A stretch of 50,371 nt of DNA, from the IMG/VR virus record IMGVR_UViG_3300009526_000016, positions 1 to 50,371 of that record. One strand, 5' to 3'. Below, in pieces: positions 15,266 through 26,900 of this stretch. The position numbers and the translations under genes were made by a program. This DNA is from a virus. Every line of letters starts with the position of its first letter. The stretch's first letter is position 1. The notes under the pieces are model-generated. The model worked only from the letters and a program-made list of their open reading frames with translations. It was not told the DNA's origin and did no database searches.

Positions 15266-16432
15266 ATGATTACATTAAATGTAATAGACGACAAAATCTG
15301 TGGGAGCTATGGAGACAAAGCTTTTACAGTTGATTATAGTGATGAGCTATATGAAAGAATGAAACAACTTGACCATAAAGCTCAAGGTGTAACTACAGTA
15401 GAAGAATACAATGAAGTAATGGAAGAGTTTGCTCCGTTATGTGTTGTAGATTATACTAAAACTATTGAAACACAATGTGAATTTATTCATGTTAACAAAT
15501 CAACAGGAGAATTCTTCCTTAAGCACGACAGCGTGGTATCTACGATACCTATGCCTCAAGCTTTAGTGGATAGAATATTTGATTCTATTGATAAAGAGGT
15601 AGATTTTATGCCCTTAGTTAAGATGTGGACTAGATGGTTACGTAACCCAATCTTGTGGAGAAAGATGAAACAAGGTCACGGAAACGATTTCTGTGAGAGA
15701 TTCTTTAATTTTGTGAATATGCAATATGTTCACCCTAAACTGAAAGAAGATCTTATGGAGCAAGGTCTTACTACTGAAGCAGCTTCTAAAAGAGCAACAA
15801 TGTACCAAATGAAAATCACCCATGAGGGATTACTCAACGGTTACAAAGTCTCTAGAGAAGTGCTTCATAAGTATGACCAAGAAACTGGTGAATCAGAGAG
15901 CCGCTATAAACGCACGTTCAATATTGACACCGGGGAAATAGAAGGCGATGGATTACCAGAGCATGTAGAAGACAGATTATTTGAACCATCTATGATGGGC
16001 TCAAGTGGAGACGCATTCTTTTGTGAAGGCGCTAATGGCTTTGGCAATCCTCAGCATTTTATTAAAGTTGGATGTACACATAGACTAGCATCATGGGACC
16101 AAGTTAACGTTGACGATAGACAGTCATGTGTTAAAGGTCTTCATATTGGTGGTCTAATGTACATAAATTGCTACAGTGGAGAAATTCACAATATCTTTGT
16201 AGATCCTATGCACATCGGAGCAGTACCAGATGATAATACAGGAGCTATTAGATGTAAGCAATATTTTGTTCATTCATCCCTAGTAGGTGTGAATGGTTCA
16301 ATTTATCACAGTTCTAGTTATGCAGCTATGACAGATGCAGAGTGGGATGATATGAGAGCAAAAGCGGTTGAAGAGAGATCTGAACGCAAAGCTCAGTGTG
16401 ACAAGGAAGTTGCGGAGATAAACTCACTGTAA
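15266..16432 (+). CDS. rIIB: RIIB-like protein
   Basis: A 388-aa protein. Its C-terminal half carries the pattern of phage RIIB proteins: a Cys-containing turn followed by KGLHIGGLMYINCYSG and a strand-rich VDPMHIGAVPDD. The N-terminal part (residues 30-230) is charged and includes a WTRWLRNP...FCERFFNFV segment. RIIB acts with RIIA in T4-like phages. Pairing here with an RIIA-like gene, with a radical SAM gene between them, supports the call. Starts at ATG 15,266 after a short AT-rich gap. Confidence 0.7.
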   Translation: MITLNVIDDKICGSYGDKAFTVDYSDELYERMKQLDHKAQGVTTVEEYNEVMEEFAPLCVVDYTKTIETQCEFIHVNKSTGEFFLKHDSVVSTIPMPQALVDRIFDSIDKEVDFMPLVKMWTRWLRNPILWRKMKQGHGNDFCERFFNFVNMQYVHPKLKEDLMEQGLTTEAASKRATMYQMKITHEGLLNGYKVSREVLHKYDQETGESESRYKRTFNIDTGEIEGDGLPEHVEDRLFEPSMMGSSGDAFFCEGANGFGNPQHFIKVGCTHRLASWDQVNVDDRQSCVKGLHIGGLMYINCYSGEIHNIFVDPMHIGAVPDDNTGAIRCKQYFVHSSLVGVNGSIYHSSSYAAMTDAEWDDMRAKAVEERSERKAQCDKEVAEINSL

Positions 16433-16454
16433 CTGTGTTTAATTGGTAATATAT

Positions 16455-16506
16455 GAGGAGAGAGGTATGGAAGAGATCCTACTAAGACAACGTCACCTCA
16501 CTCCTT
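16455..16506 (+). promoter_or_regulatory. Long hairpin upstream of the flap-exonuclease gene
   Basis: AGGAG (16,456-16,460) pairs with CTCCT (16,501-16,505), and GAGGT (16,462-16,466) pairs with ACCTC (16,495-16,499), with one A-A mismatch and a G-T closing pair. The loop is about 28 nt and no T-run follows. It fills the only gap between the RIIB-like and exonuclease genes and may be an RNA regulator, an operator or a promoter hairpin. Confidence 0.4.
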
Positions 16507-16528
16507 TATATTATATAAAACTTATAAA

Positions 16529-17272
16529 ATGGAAAATAAAATAGCGTTAATAGACGCAGATAGTCTTATCTATTTTGAAATGGGAAAGCCTACACTAGAA
16601 GAAGCATTAGAAGGAATAGATTCTCGCATTAATCAAATGTTAATAGAAACAGGAGCTACACATTATGCAGGTTTTCTTACACAAGGCAGATGTTTTAGAT
16701 ATGCAGCAGCTATAAGTAGGCCTTATAAAGGTAATAGAAAATATGGTAATAAACCTATTATATTTCCTGCAATTAAGGAATATTTAAGACAAGAATGGAA
16801 TTGTATTTCTATTTCTGCATTAGAAGCAGATGATTTAGTTTCTATATATCATAGTCCTTATACAGTAATATGTAGTCCAGATAAAGATGTTCTATATCAA
16901 AATGCTGGAATACATTATAACTATGGTAAAGCAGAGACTATAGTGCAAGATACTAAAGGAGCAACATACTTTTTATGGAAACAAATGTTAATGGGAGACT
17001 CTACAGATGGTATAACAGGTATACCAAAAGTAGGTCCAAAAAGTGCAGAAGCAGCATTAAAAGACGTAAAAGTAGAAGATATGCCTGCTATTGTTTTAAA
17101 TAAATATATAGAAAAGTTTGGTATGTCAGAAGGAATTAGTAAATTTGCAGAGACACATAAGCTTGTTTATATGCTGCAAACCAAGGAAGATGTGATAAGA
17201 GAAACTGGATTAGACTTATCAGATCTTGTTTTTTATAAATATGAAAAAGAAGAGGAAGAACAAATCGTCTGA
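16529..17272 (+). CDS. 5'-3' exonuclease (FEN/XPG family)
   Basis: A 247-aa flap endonuclease/5'-3' exonuclease, the domain missing from the phage DNA polymerase. Metal-binding acidic residues are visible in LIDADS (D9, D11), EADDL (E99, D101, D102), SPDKD and GDSTDGITGIPKVGPKSA (D157, D160). The last of these is followed by the helix-three-turn-helix DNA-binding element. It would remove RNA primers and flaps. Starts at ATG 16,529 after an AT-rich leader; overlaps the next gene. Confidence 0.88.
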   Translation: MENKIALIDADSLIYFEMGKPTLEEALEGIDSRINQMLIETGATHYAGFLTQGRCFRYAAAISRPYKGNRKYGNKPIIFPAIKEYLRQEWNCISISALEADDLVSIYHSPYTVICSPDKDVLYQNAGIHYNYGKAETIVQDTKGATYFLWKQMLMGDSTDGITGIPKVGPKSAEAALKDVKVEDMPAIVLNKYIEKFGMSEGISKFAETHKLVYMLQTKEDVIRETGLDLSDLVFYKYEKEEEEQIV

Positions 17273-17783
17273 GTTTATACTCCCTATGTTAGGAGGTAGT
17301 AAGCAATTATTTCTATATGATGCTTTATTAGAAAATTGTTATATAGGAACTAGTGAAGATAAAAATTGTATAGTATTAGTGTATCAAGATAGTAATAGTA
17401 AACTATTTGCTAAGTTTGAAAACGCATTGATTAGCTTTAGAAATTTTCTAAAAGCATATGATCTTAAAGATTATATAGTTTTTATTTTCAGGGTTCCACC
17501 CTCACACAGAAAAGATTTTACACGGTTTTTAAAAGGACAATATTCAAGAATGTCTACAGATTATAAACTACAAGTATTAGATTTTCATGATCAAGACATA
17601 GAAGATAGATTAGGAGGTATACTGTTTAAAAGCGAAGAAAGAAGAGAAAGAATGGAATATGCATTAAATGCTAAAATAGATGAGTCTTCTGAGCTATACA
17701 GCATTCCAACATTAAAGGAAGAGATTTATAATATTAATAAAAAAAATATATACTATGAGCACAATTTTAAAGAATCAACTTAA
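17241..17783 (+). CDS. Conserved-type hypothetical protein
   Basis: About 180 aa. ATG 17,241 (MKKKRKNKSSEFILPMLGG) is preferred to 17,226 because of the MKK start and lysine-rich context common here. A FILPMLGGS opening, central strands (IVFIFRVPPSHRKDF, about residues 75-95) and a charged helical C-terminus are visible. I have the impression that relatives occur beside UDG and exonuclease genes in Bacteroidota phages, but I cannot name a function. Overlaps both neighbours by about 30 nt. Confidence 0.65.
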   Translation: MKKKRKNKSSEFILPMLGGSKQLFLYDALLENCYIGTSEDKNCIVLVYQDSNSKLFAKFENALISFRNFLKAYDLKDYIVFIFRVPPSHRKDFTRFLKGQYSRMSTDYKLQVLDFHDQDIEDRLGGILFKSEERRERMEYALNAKIDESSELYSIPTLKEEIYNINKKNIYYEHNFKEST

Positions 17784-18495
17784 AGGTTGGTATCCAGTTT
17801 TAGAAAAAACTTTACAATCAGATTATTTTAAGGGCGTTAAAAGTGCCATTAAAAAAGATTTAAAAAGAGAAGAAGTATACCCAAAAGGATCTGATATTAT
17901 GAAAGCTTTTTCATTATGTCCTATAGAAAAAACCAAAATAGTGATATTAGGTCAAGATCCATATCATGATGGGACAGCAACAGGATTAGCTTTTGCAAAT
18001 CCAACACACTGTGACGTCATAAGTCCTAGTTTAGAGATTATAATAGAAGAGATTGAAACTAATGTGGGTTTAATAGCATTACCTTTTAATCAAAATTTAG
18101 AGCATTGGGCAAAACAAGGTGTATTATTATTAAACACATCATTAACTGTTATTCACGCAGCTCCAGGATCGCATTTAGATTTATGGGAACAGTTTACAGA
18201 AAGATTTATATCAGATTTCTCTCAACTTAAACCTAATGTAATTTATATGTTATGGGGAGCACACGCTCAAAAATATGAAAAATATATACATAAAAATAAC
18301 CATATACTAAAAGCAGAGCATCCTATTAAAGATTACTATGCGATCAAAGATAAAGATAAGAAATTTATAGGATGTAAGCATTTTAATATAGCTAATGATA
18401 TGTTAAAGGAAGACGCAATTGAATGGAGATATACAAAGCAACAATTAGAATTCCTTAATGGAGACACAATAAAAAACAATTTTGACGAGATATGA
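17755..18495 (+). CDS. ung: Uracil-DNA glycosylase, family 1
   Basis: A 246-aa family 1 UDG, which removes uracil from DNA. The catalytic water-activating loop GQDPYHD is at residues 66-72 (D68), the uracil-binding strand LLNTSLTV follows, then a SHLDLW segment and MLWGAHAQKY. The C-terminal His motif is EHPI (H189) where the usual form is HPSPL. Length is typical. It probably limits uracil incorporation or deamination in the phage genome. A DUF1599-like gene overlaps its 3' end by 4 nt. Confidence 0.9.
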   Translation: MSTILKNQLKGWYPVLEKTLQSDYFKGVKSAIKKDLKREEVYPKGSDIMKAFSLCPIEKTKIVILGQDPYHDGTATGLAFANPTHCDVISPSLEIIIEEIETNVGLIALPFNQNLEHWAKQGVLLLNTSLTVIHAAPGSHLDLWEQFTERFISDFSQLKPNVIYMLWGAHAQKYEKYIHKNNHILKAEHPIKDYYAIKDKDKKFIGCKHFNIANDMLKEDAIEWRYTKQQLEFLNGDTIKNNFDEI

Positions 18496-18908
18496 AGAAA
18501 AAAGTAAAAATGTCTGTTCCAGAAGGATTAGAATTTGGTAAACCTTATACTATGACTTCTACACACGGTGAATATCACAACTATAATAAGAATGACCTTT
18601 ATTGGGATACTGAACGAAATAAAGATCCTTGGAAAGTCCCTGCAGCAGCAGACTTTTCTTGGCATCTTGATAAAGTTACTGAGCAAATTACTAATTTATT
18701 AAAAGAAAAAAATAAAGCTTACGGAAACAGTGCTTTAAATCCTTTAAATATTTTTAGTAAATTAGATGCAGTAGAATCTTTATGTTGCAGATTAGATGAT
18801 AAAATAGCTAGAATAAGTAATAAAGGAATAAATGATCAAACAGAAGACACTGTTGATGATTTGATTGGATATTTATTATTACTTAAAATGGCGATGGAGA
18901 AGAGATGA
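18492..18908 (+). CDS. DUF1599/nucleotide-modification-associated domain protein
   Basis: 138 aa. The C-terminal 75 residues match the DUF1599 (Nmad1-type) pattern: LLKEKNKAYGNSALNP (68-84), then LDDKIARI (101-108) and EDTVDDLIGYLLLLKM (118-133). This is an all-helical, acidic-site fold related to the MazG-like nucleotide hydrolases. The N-terminal 60 residues are unfamiliar. A role in nucleotide-pool metabolism or base modification is plausible next to UDG, but unproven. Last gene of the rightward block. Confidence 0.68.
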   Translation: MKKKVKMSVPEGLEFGKPYTMTSTHGEYHNYNKNDLYWDTERNKDPWKVPAAADFSWHLDKVTEQITNLLKEKNKAYGNSALNPLNIFSKLDAVESLCCRLDDKIARISNKGINDQTEDTVDDLIGYLLLLKMAMEKR

Positions 18909-18978
18909 CTGATAATATTGTAGTAATATGGCCATAAATTGGCTATTATAATGTGTGATTGCTTTGGTTAGCAAAAAG

Positions 18979-19006
18979 AAGGGGACTTAATTGTCCCCTT
19001 TTTTTT
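18979..19006. terminator. Bidirectional terminator between the two gene blocks
   Basis: An 8-bp stem pairs AAGGGGAC (18,979-18,986) with GTCCCCTT (18,993-19,000) around a TTAATT loop. It is flanked by eight T on the right and by an A-rich tract on the left (T-rich on the other strand). It sits between convergent stops and overlaps the stop of the leftward gene, so it serves both transcripts. Confidence 0.9.
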
Positions 19007-20972
19007 AATCTTTCTTTTTATGTTTTTTATTATATGCTTTCTTTTTATCTGATCTTCGTTTTTTAGCTAATTCTGCTTTATAATCCTTTGAATTCTTAGG
19101 AAGATGCACAGAAGAGTCTTCAATTAAAGCTGTAGGATAATACCCATCATCTATACGTGTACTAGAATGAAGTTTACTAGAAGACACACCCATTTCACAA
19201 GCTAATGGATTACCAGGTATACTTCCTGTTGCCTTGCAATCATTCTGAGTAACATACACATTACAACAATTAGCAGGCTGATAGGTTGCATGCCAAGGGT
19301 AACACATAGTAATTCCTGTTGGAGCTGATGGATTCCAATCTATACAGATTGATGGGAACTCATACATAGCAAAATTAGAATAAGTTGTAGATGATGGATT
19401 TCCTAACCAAGTTTCATTAATTGCATTTTCAAAAACATAATTTGATGCAGGATTGGCAGTATGTGCGCACTCAATTTTAATATACGCCCCACTAGAACTT
19501 CCATAAGATCCATTTATATGTCTAGAATAATCTATCACAGGGTAATCTCCAAGCAAATGAGTTGCATTTATAAGTTTAACAGTTATCCGTGGCTCCATAA
19601 CCATTGGCCCTGAAGACTCTGATACCACCGGTATATTATTTATTCTAAAAAGATTAGCGTAATGCCATTTACCTAGAAACATAAAATCTGCATCCCACAT
19701 AGTAATTGTGTATCCTTCTGATTCATCTAACCAATCGTTTTTAGTTATAGTTTGACCTTTAACGTCTTTTTTGTTTAAATAAAGAAATGCATGATGACTA
19801 CCCATAACACTATCACCTTCTAAAGGGCTTTGTAGCACTCCTGCTGGTTGTGCTCCGGGCCCTCCACCACCAGAATATACAGTAGTTGTATCTAGAATAG
19901 GAGTACCATTACCAGGATGAACACCACTCCATCCACACAGAGATCCAGGTACTGAACCACACGTACCGTCTCTATAGTTATAATCAACACATTCAGGAGT
20001 CATGTCAGGACACGAAACCCCTCCATTTGTAAGTACAAAATCATCTATTGGCCCTATTACAACAGGCTTAACACATGTAAACTTTCTAACAGCTCTAACT
20101 CTTCTCGTAAAACATCTATAGCTAGAATCAAAATCCCAATTTGTAGTGTCAGACCTCATACTTATAGCGGCAGTTTCTGGTCCTTGAGGAAATGAAAGAT
20201 TAAAATTTTGTATATTTGCTCCGTCAGTAGCGCTAGAAGTCCAATAATGTACAGGAGAAATACCATCAAGTCCTACTAAATCAAACTGAGCTGCATTGTA
20301 TTGAGGGTTAGACGTTCCTTGCATAACACCTACAGTCCATTTCGCTACTAAAAATTCAGCAAAAGAAGGTAAAAACCAATCTGTTTTATTTCCACCTTGA
20401 TAGTCTTTAGCTAATCTAAAAGCAACATTTCTTGAATTATTATTTGGAGAACAAGGTGTGTACGGCGCACATGCGCTATCTCCACCTGGATTGATTGAAA
20501 GGTCACTGCTGTACAGATTAGTGTCAGCAGTATACATAGTATTAGTATTATTCTGACCTTGTCCCCACCACATATTTGTACCTGAATTTAAGCCAGTAAC
20601 ACCAAGTAGCCCCCATTCAGAACCACCGGGATGGTAACTACATCCTTTTGTTTTTGGATGAAGAGCAGGATAGAATATTCCTAAATCTAATCCTAGTCTC
20701 CAATCTGGCTCATCAATACTAGATAAATCATGGCTTATTTCCCAATATTCATTTGCAGGAATCATTGATGGGCTTCCTGGTATTCCAAAAATAATACCAC
20801 CTCCAGGACCTACATCACCTATCTTATAGCATAACGTATGAGTTGAAGGATTATATGCATTAGCAGCAGACGGTAAAGGAAAATTATCAGCATTATAAGG
20901 TGTTCCTTCTTTTGAGCTTCCTTTAGGTATTTGAAATTCTTTTATTTTAGTATCTTTATATTTTATTGCCAT
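19005..20972 (-). CDS. Tail-fibre-like protein with an Lcl/DUF1566-type domain
   Basis: A 655-aa virion-type protein, last gene of the leftward block. Residues about 45-300 have the layout of surface domains of the Lcl/DUF1566 group: YKIGDVGPGGGIIFG, then EYWEISHDL, WFLPSFAEF, HYWTSSATDG and YRCFTRRVRAVRKF. These are often C-type-lectin-like binding modules. The rest is Gly/Ser/Pro-rich beta sequence, and the C-terminus is a lysine-rich tail (KKAYNKKHKKKD). A receptor-binding role is inferred from the domain and the position. It lies 4 nt downstream of the giant gene. Confidence 0.6.
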   Translation of the reverse strand: MAIKYKDTKIKEFQIPKGSSKEGTPYNADNFPLPSAANAYNPSTHTLCYKIGDVGPGGGIIFGIPGSPSMIPANEYWEISHDLSSIDEPDWRLGLDLGIFYPALHPKTKGCSYHPGGSEWGLLGVTGLNSGTNMWWGQGQNNTNTMYTADTNLYSSDLSINPGGDSACAPYTPCSPNNNSRNVAFRLAKDYQGGNKTDWFLPSFAEFLVAKWTVGVMQGTSNPQYNAAQFDLVGLDGISPVHYWTSSATDGANIQNFNLSFPQGPETAAISMRSDTTNWDFDSSYRCFTRRVRAVRKFTCVKPVVIGPIDDFVLTNGGVSCPDMTPECVDYNYRDGTCGSVPGSLCGWSGVHPGNGTPILDTTTVYSGGGGPGAQPAGVLQSPLEGDSVMGSHHAFLYLNKKDVKGQTITKNDWLDESEGYTITMWDADFMFLGKWHYANLFRINNIPVVSESSGPMVMEPRITVKLINATHLLGDYPVIDYSRHINGSYGSSSGAYIKIECAHTANPASNYVFENAINETWLGNPSSTTYSNFAMYEFPSICIDWNPSAPTGITMCYPWHATYQPANCCNVYVTQNDCKATGSIPGNPLACEMGVSSSKLHSSTRIDDGYYPTALIEDSSVHLPKNSKDYKAELAKKRRSDKKKAYNKKHKKKD

Positions 20973-20976
20973 AATT

Positions 20977-23900
20977 TTATTTTATTAATCCATATCTATT
21001 CAACTCGTACTGTACTGACCAAAATGGTACATTTTTACTTAATTGTTTTAATCCTCTTATTTGTCCATCTCTAGTTCTTTCCCCTCCTATAATACCATTA
21101 CCCATAACTTCCATAAAAGAAGCACTAAAATCATGAGCCATTTGTACGGTGGCAAAAGGCAGCTTAGCAGTACGTGCAATTTCTAAAGGATTATACCCTT
21201 GCATCATATCACTAGCTAAAAATTGTAATTTTTGACCATAAAACTCTTCTTCTTCCCCATCACCTTCAGCAACAGCTAAAGATAATTGCATAATAAATGT
21301 TAACATAGCAGCTTTAGTTAAAAAGTCAATAGCCCCTTCTTTATCTCTTGGGCTCAATTCGCTCCACGCAAATCTATCTCCAGTTTTACCTAAACTAATA
21401 ATTCTTGCAAACATACCTAAAACAACATAAGCTCTACCTCTATGTACCGCGTTAGTCCATTCCATTGCAGGTAACTCTGAAGTAATTTGATTACCTGCAG
21501 CGTCTGTAGTAGTAATGGTTTGTAGATTTTCAGGTCTATTACCATTTTTATCTACTAATCCATTGTAAACCTCTGTATTACCGTCATGCCAATTCTCGTA
21601 CCAACCTAAAGATTGACTGCTTTGTTTACCTTGCCAAGCACTAGCAAGTAAAGAAGGTAAATATTTTTTAAATTGTAAAAACCAAGACCCTAAAGCATGT
21701 GCCTCCATCATTGTTCGCTCATGTCTTCTGTATCCCCCGTGTAGTAATGTAGACACATTATACATTCTTTGGATTTCTTCTGTTGTTAAATCTGTAACAA
21801 CTGTCTCTAATCCTCCTGCGTCTTTTTTAACAAATCTAGCATTATATTTTTTCTTTCCTGTGTTTTTATCTATTTTATATTCTAACCAATTTCCTTTGTT
21901 GTCATAATTATCCCAAATACTACTACCATCTGTATGCTTCATTTTTTTCATTTGAGCTGCTAAAAGTACTGCGTGTCCCCACTCTTCATGTATAGCGTGG
22001 AAAAAGAATAAATTACCATATCTAAATGCAGGGTTCTTTAAGGCTCTAAGATCAGACTTATCTATTGCATAATCATAATTATCTGGTAAATAGTTATATC
22101 TATTCATAAGATTATATAACTTGTTTTTATGCCTAGTACCTGTAATCTGAGATCCAAAATATTTACGGACTTCTCTCATTCCAAATCTTATATCACCCAT
22201 ACTAAAGTCTATAGCGCTTTCCGGCACACCTACTCTCTTGGCTATACTCCCTTTCATACCTGCAGCTAATGTATACATAGTAATAATAGCACCATTAAAA
22301 GTACCTCCACCAACTCTTAGCCATAAAGCTACTCCTGTTCTTAAATCTTTCATTGCCATCATGGCTTGATATAGATTTATCTTATATTTTTTAGGAATTC
22401 CATTCTCATCTACATTAAAAGGATTTTCCACAGTAAGATCTTGCGAAGCCCAATCAGCATCAATCATTTTACGATTAAGTATGTTAAGCATTATTTCTTT
22501 TTCCATAAATGCTTCAAATCTTTTAAAGTTTCTTCCTGCTTTAGTTCCTAATTTAGCTATCTTTCTAAATGAATACCAACCCTTTAATCCTTGAGCAAAC
22601 GCCAATGCAGGGTCCATATTATTCTTTTTAAATAAAGAGTTCATAAATTCTAAATGCATTCTTTCTACATCAAAACTGTGCTCTCCACTACTAATTACTG
22701 AAGAATTACCTAAGAACTGTATAGGTATTAAATTACCAGCAGTTACATAATCTTCTTGATACACTTTTTCGTAGTAAAAAGATAAATTTCTTCTCTTCCA
22801 GTCTCTAAAACTATCTCTAGCTCGTTTACCAGTTTTTGATATAGTAGAATCGTTTTCATAACGTTCTAATATTTCAGCTCCACTAGCCGGTAACCTAGGT
22901 GCAAAATATTCTGTTAACTTCCCTTCTTTAGTAACATCAGTTCTATTTTTTAAATTTAACATAGTACCAACATCCTGTTTATATCCATATTTATCTACAT
23001 AAGCTGTTTTAGTAGTTACTTTACTAAATTCTTCATTTTGCCTTTTATGCATATATAAGATAATATCATGCTGAGCTTGTGTAAGTTTTCCGTCTTTAAA
23101 TTCTTTTTTAGCTTCTGCTACAGTTTTTGCATAGTATCCAGGACTATTCTGAATTCCAGAATCTCTATATACCCAATAAAAACTCCACATATCCCTCATA
23201 TTTAAAAGATTAATTTGTCTAGCTGTAACCATAGCAACTGCACCTTTAACAGATCTACTTGCTACATACTCAGATCTTATGTTTTCTACATATTGTCTAA
23301 AAGCTGCTTGTTCATTAAATCTATCTTTCATAAAAGAGTCGTGGTGATCTCCCCACATCTTAGTATAAGTTTGTATTCTTTTAGAGCCTATATTCCAAAG
23401 CATACCAACCCATTGTTTAAATACTCCTAAATTTTCAGATCCATCTAAATCTCCTTTTGAGCTTTGTTGAGTTTTCATTAACTCATCTGTTAACTCTCTT
23501 AGATCTTTCTCATCTCTAGTGGGATTAGTAGATTCGTTCATACTTAGTCTATTACTAAGCAGCTCTGCTTGCATTTTATAATATTCTATTCTTTCTTTAA
23601 TAGGCATAGCTGCACCTTTAATAAAGATATCTTTAGTTATATTTTCATCTTTAGCTAAATAATTTCTAAAATCTAATAACCCTTTAGTTTTAAGTTTATT
23701 ATAAATATCAGAATTAGTTCTTTTGTAAAATTCTCCTATTATAGGTAAGAAGTCTTCTAAATTTACTTGCTCTGGTTCTTGTTTTAAATTACTTCTATCT
23801 AAATGATGAACAATTATTTTAGAAAATTTAGCTTTAGGAGAATGCTCTTTAATCATTATAGCACGCATAGTAAGCTCTAACTTAGCTCTGTTTAACTTAG

Positions 23901-26900
23901 TATTATAAATATCACTAGTAGCTCCATCTGCAAATGGCATATACTCTGCGTACGTATCAGAAGAGTAAAACCTACTACCAGATTTATAATCTACCATATG
24001 TAAAGTTCCATTAGGTTTTTGTACTAGAACGTCAATTTGAGTTGCTACTCCCATTATAGGACTATGTAGCATTAACTCTGCAGATATATTATCTGAATCT
24101 GTTATACCTAGCATTTTTATGTATATGTCTTTAACTTGCTCTAGCCAATTTACTTGGTATTGGTGTATTTCATCTTGATCTCCTTTAGCTTGCATTAATT
24201 CTTGTTGCTCAGCTCTCAGCTTTGCAATAGTTGCTTCAGTTTCTTTACCCTGATCAACCATTCTTTTTGCTAAATTTATTTGCATAATTTTATGAGCGAC
24301 ACTACCATAAGCTGATGCGGTAGCTGCATTCTTATTAAAATAAGACACTAACTCTGTGTATGTATATTCTACACCATTTAAAGTAACTTTATCTGTTTCT
24401 AAACTCTTTTTATAATTTTCAAAAATACTATTAGCTATAGATTCAGAATTAACTTTATCAGGATCATTACCAAAGTTTTTTTGAATATCATTAGTAAGTC
24501 TTTCATATTTTCCATCTCTTCCTGCATATGTTTTTTGATCTGGAGATAAATTTAACAATTCTTGTGCTGCAGTATCTTTAAGCTCTTTAATAATATCAAC
24601 AGGACTACTCATTTTAGTTTGGTCAGTGCCGGACTCTTCTTCCATTTTCTGATACCTAGTAGTCATATTCTCTGTAGTAGAAATATTTTCTTTTGTAGAC
24701 ATATCAGCCATTATCTTTTGAATACTAATACCAGTACTTGACATAAAATCAGACTCAGACGTCATAATTTTAGATTCTCCATATGCCATATAGTATCCTA
24801 AAATATTTAAAGGAGTAGTTGCATTCAAATCTCCTGGTTTAATAATATAATCTTTATTCATAAATTGTTTCCACACCCTTTTAAGATATTTCATCAATTT
24901 TTCAATAACCTTAAACAAAACACTCCCAGTGTTAGTAATAGCTTTTCCAGCATATTTACCAATAGCTTCTACTATAGCTTCTTCTATTTGATCCTCCTCA
25001 CTTAATTCTGGATATCTTCTTTTTACTCCATTTAAAATATTACCTTCTGATAATATAGCGTTTCTTAAATTAGTGTACAAAGGCTTATTACTTTTTCTTA
25101 TAGAAGCTACCCATGGATGCGCTATCTCATGAAAAGGAGTATCTAATGTAGCATAAGCTAAATTAACAACAGCTATTCCGTCTTGGAACTTTCCTTTAAA
25201 TAATAAATTTTTATCATTTTCAATTTTATATTCAATTCCAAATCTAGCTTGTAGCTTTTTTAGAATGTTTTCCATTATTTGTTTAGGAACTGTTTCTTGA
25301 TCTTGTTCTTGAGCAAATTTATCTATTTTTTGTTGCTTTATATCTACAGTAGGAGTTTCATTAATATCCTCTATAGTTTCTGTAGTAGGCTCTACTAGAT
25401 GCAAAGAAGCAGGCTGTCCTAAAATATAATCATATCTATTTTTACTTTTCTTTGTCGTTTTGTCAAGAAGATCATCTAGTTGTTTATTATATTTTTCTAT
25501 AGTTTTATCAGTTTTAGAAGAATTGATTTTTTCTTCTAACTGTGCTATTTTTTTAACAGTGTCTTTACCCCAATTATCTACAATACCAAGAACGTTATAC
25601 ATAACAGCTCTTTTCCTTGTATGATCATCATAAGTTCTTAGAATCATATTACCTCCATCTTGCACTCCTCTTATTTTCTTATTATTTCTAGGGGTGTATA
25701 TAATTTCTTGTTTAATCTCTCCTTCTTCAGTAAATAAATTTTCTATAGCTCTAGTTAAAACATCTTTTCTAAAATAGACACTATGATCATATGGTAAATC
25801 TCCTACAGTTTTATCTGATGTATATTTAGATGTACTAAACGCTTCTTGACCGTCTCCTACTTTTTGATAATATGCGTGACCACCTTCTTCTAATTCATCC
25901 ATGTATACTCTTATATATACAGCACCATTTTTTTGGTTAGACATTAACAAAGGAGGGTTACTTCTTAAATCTTTAGATGTCTTTATATCATACAAAATTT
26001 GAGATTCTCCTAGAGACTCTACACCTCCAAAATCTACAATAGAACTTTTAGTTGTCTCTGTTCTAGCACTACTATCAATTTTATAATGTGATGGTAGTGT
26101 TTTATAGTTATTTAAAGCAAATTGTATTAAAAAATCAGTTCTAAGATTATTTAGTTGTGTAACTCCCTTGTCTGTATAAGCAAATTTTCTAGCTAGTGTG
26201 TTTATAGCGGTATCAACTTTACTTAAGTATGTTGGATTTAAAACCATAGTAATATTTGATGCTCCGAAAGCTAACCCCTCATTTAAAGTAGCATATTTAA
26301 CAATATCTTCTTTTAAATTTGGACTTAACTTCTCAAATTGCTCATATATACCGTGGATTTCTTCAACATTTAATCCAGCTGCATTAGAATATTTCATATA
26401 TCTTAATCCAGATTTACGCTTAACTATAAGTAAATTACTTAAAAACCCATTAGTATTTTTATCTTCATGATTTTTTATTTGATCAATAAGAGTTTCGTTA
26501 AATGCGTCAATACCACCTATAGTAACTTTTTTACTACCATATGATAAATACTCTGTAGTCTCTTGTTGATCTGTGTTATAATAAGAAGCAGCTAAATATT
26601 TTGTAAACTCGCCTCTTACATATTCTGACACACTATGAGGTGTTTCTCCAAATTCTACACTATACCCATTAATCATTTTGTTACTAAAATCTACTAGTTG
26701 AGGAGCATGTTTTGGAAGCATTGCACCTATAAGATCATGTAATACAGATACAGATTTAATAGCACTTCGTATGTGAGGATTTCTATTTAAAAATTGAGGT
26801 ATAGTAAATTGTATACCCTCCCCTTTATTACTAATATATTCTGTAGTTTCTTCTGTTTCACCTGTAATTTGCTCCCATGCCTCTTTACTAGAAGCAATCT

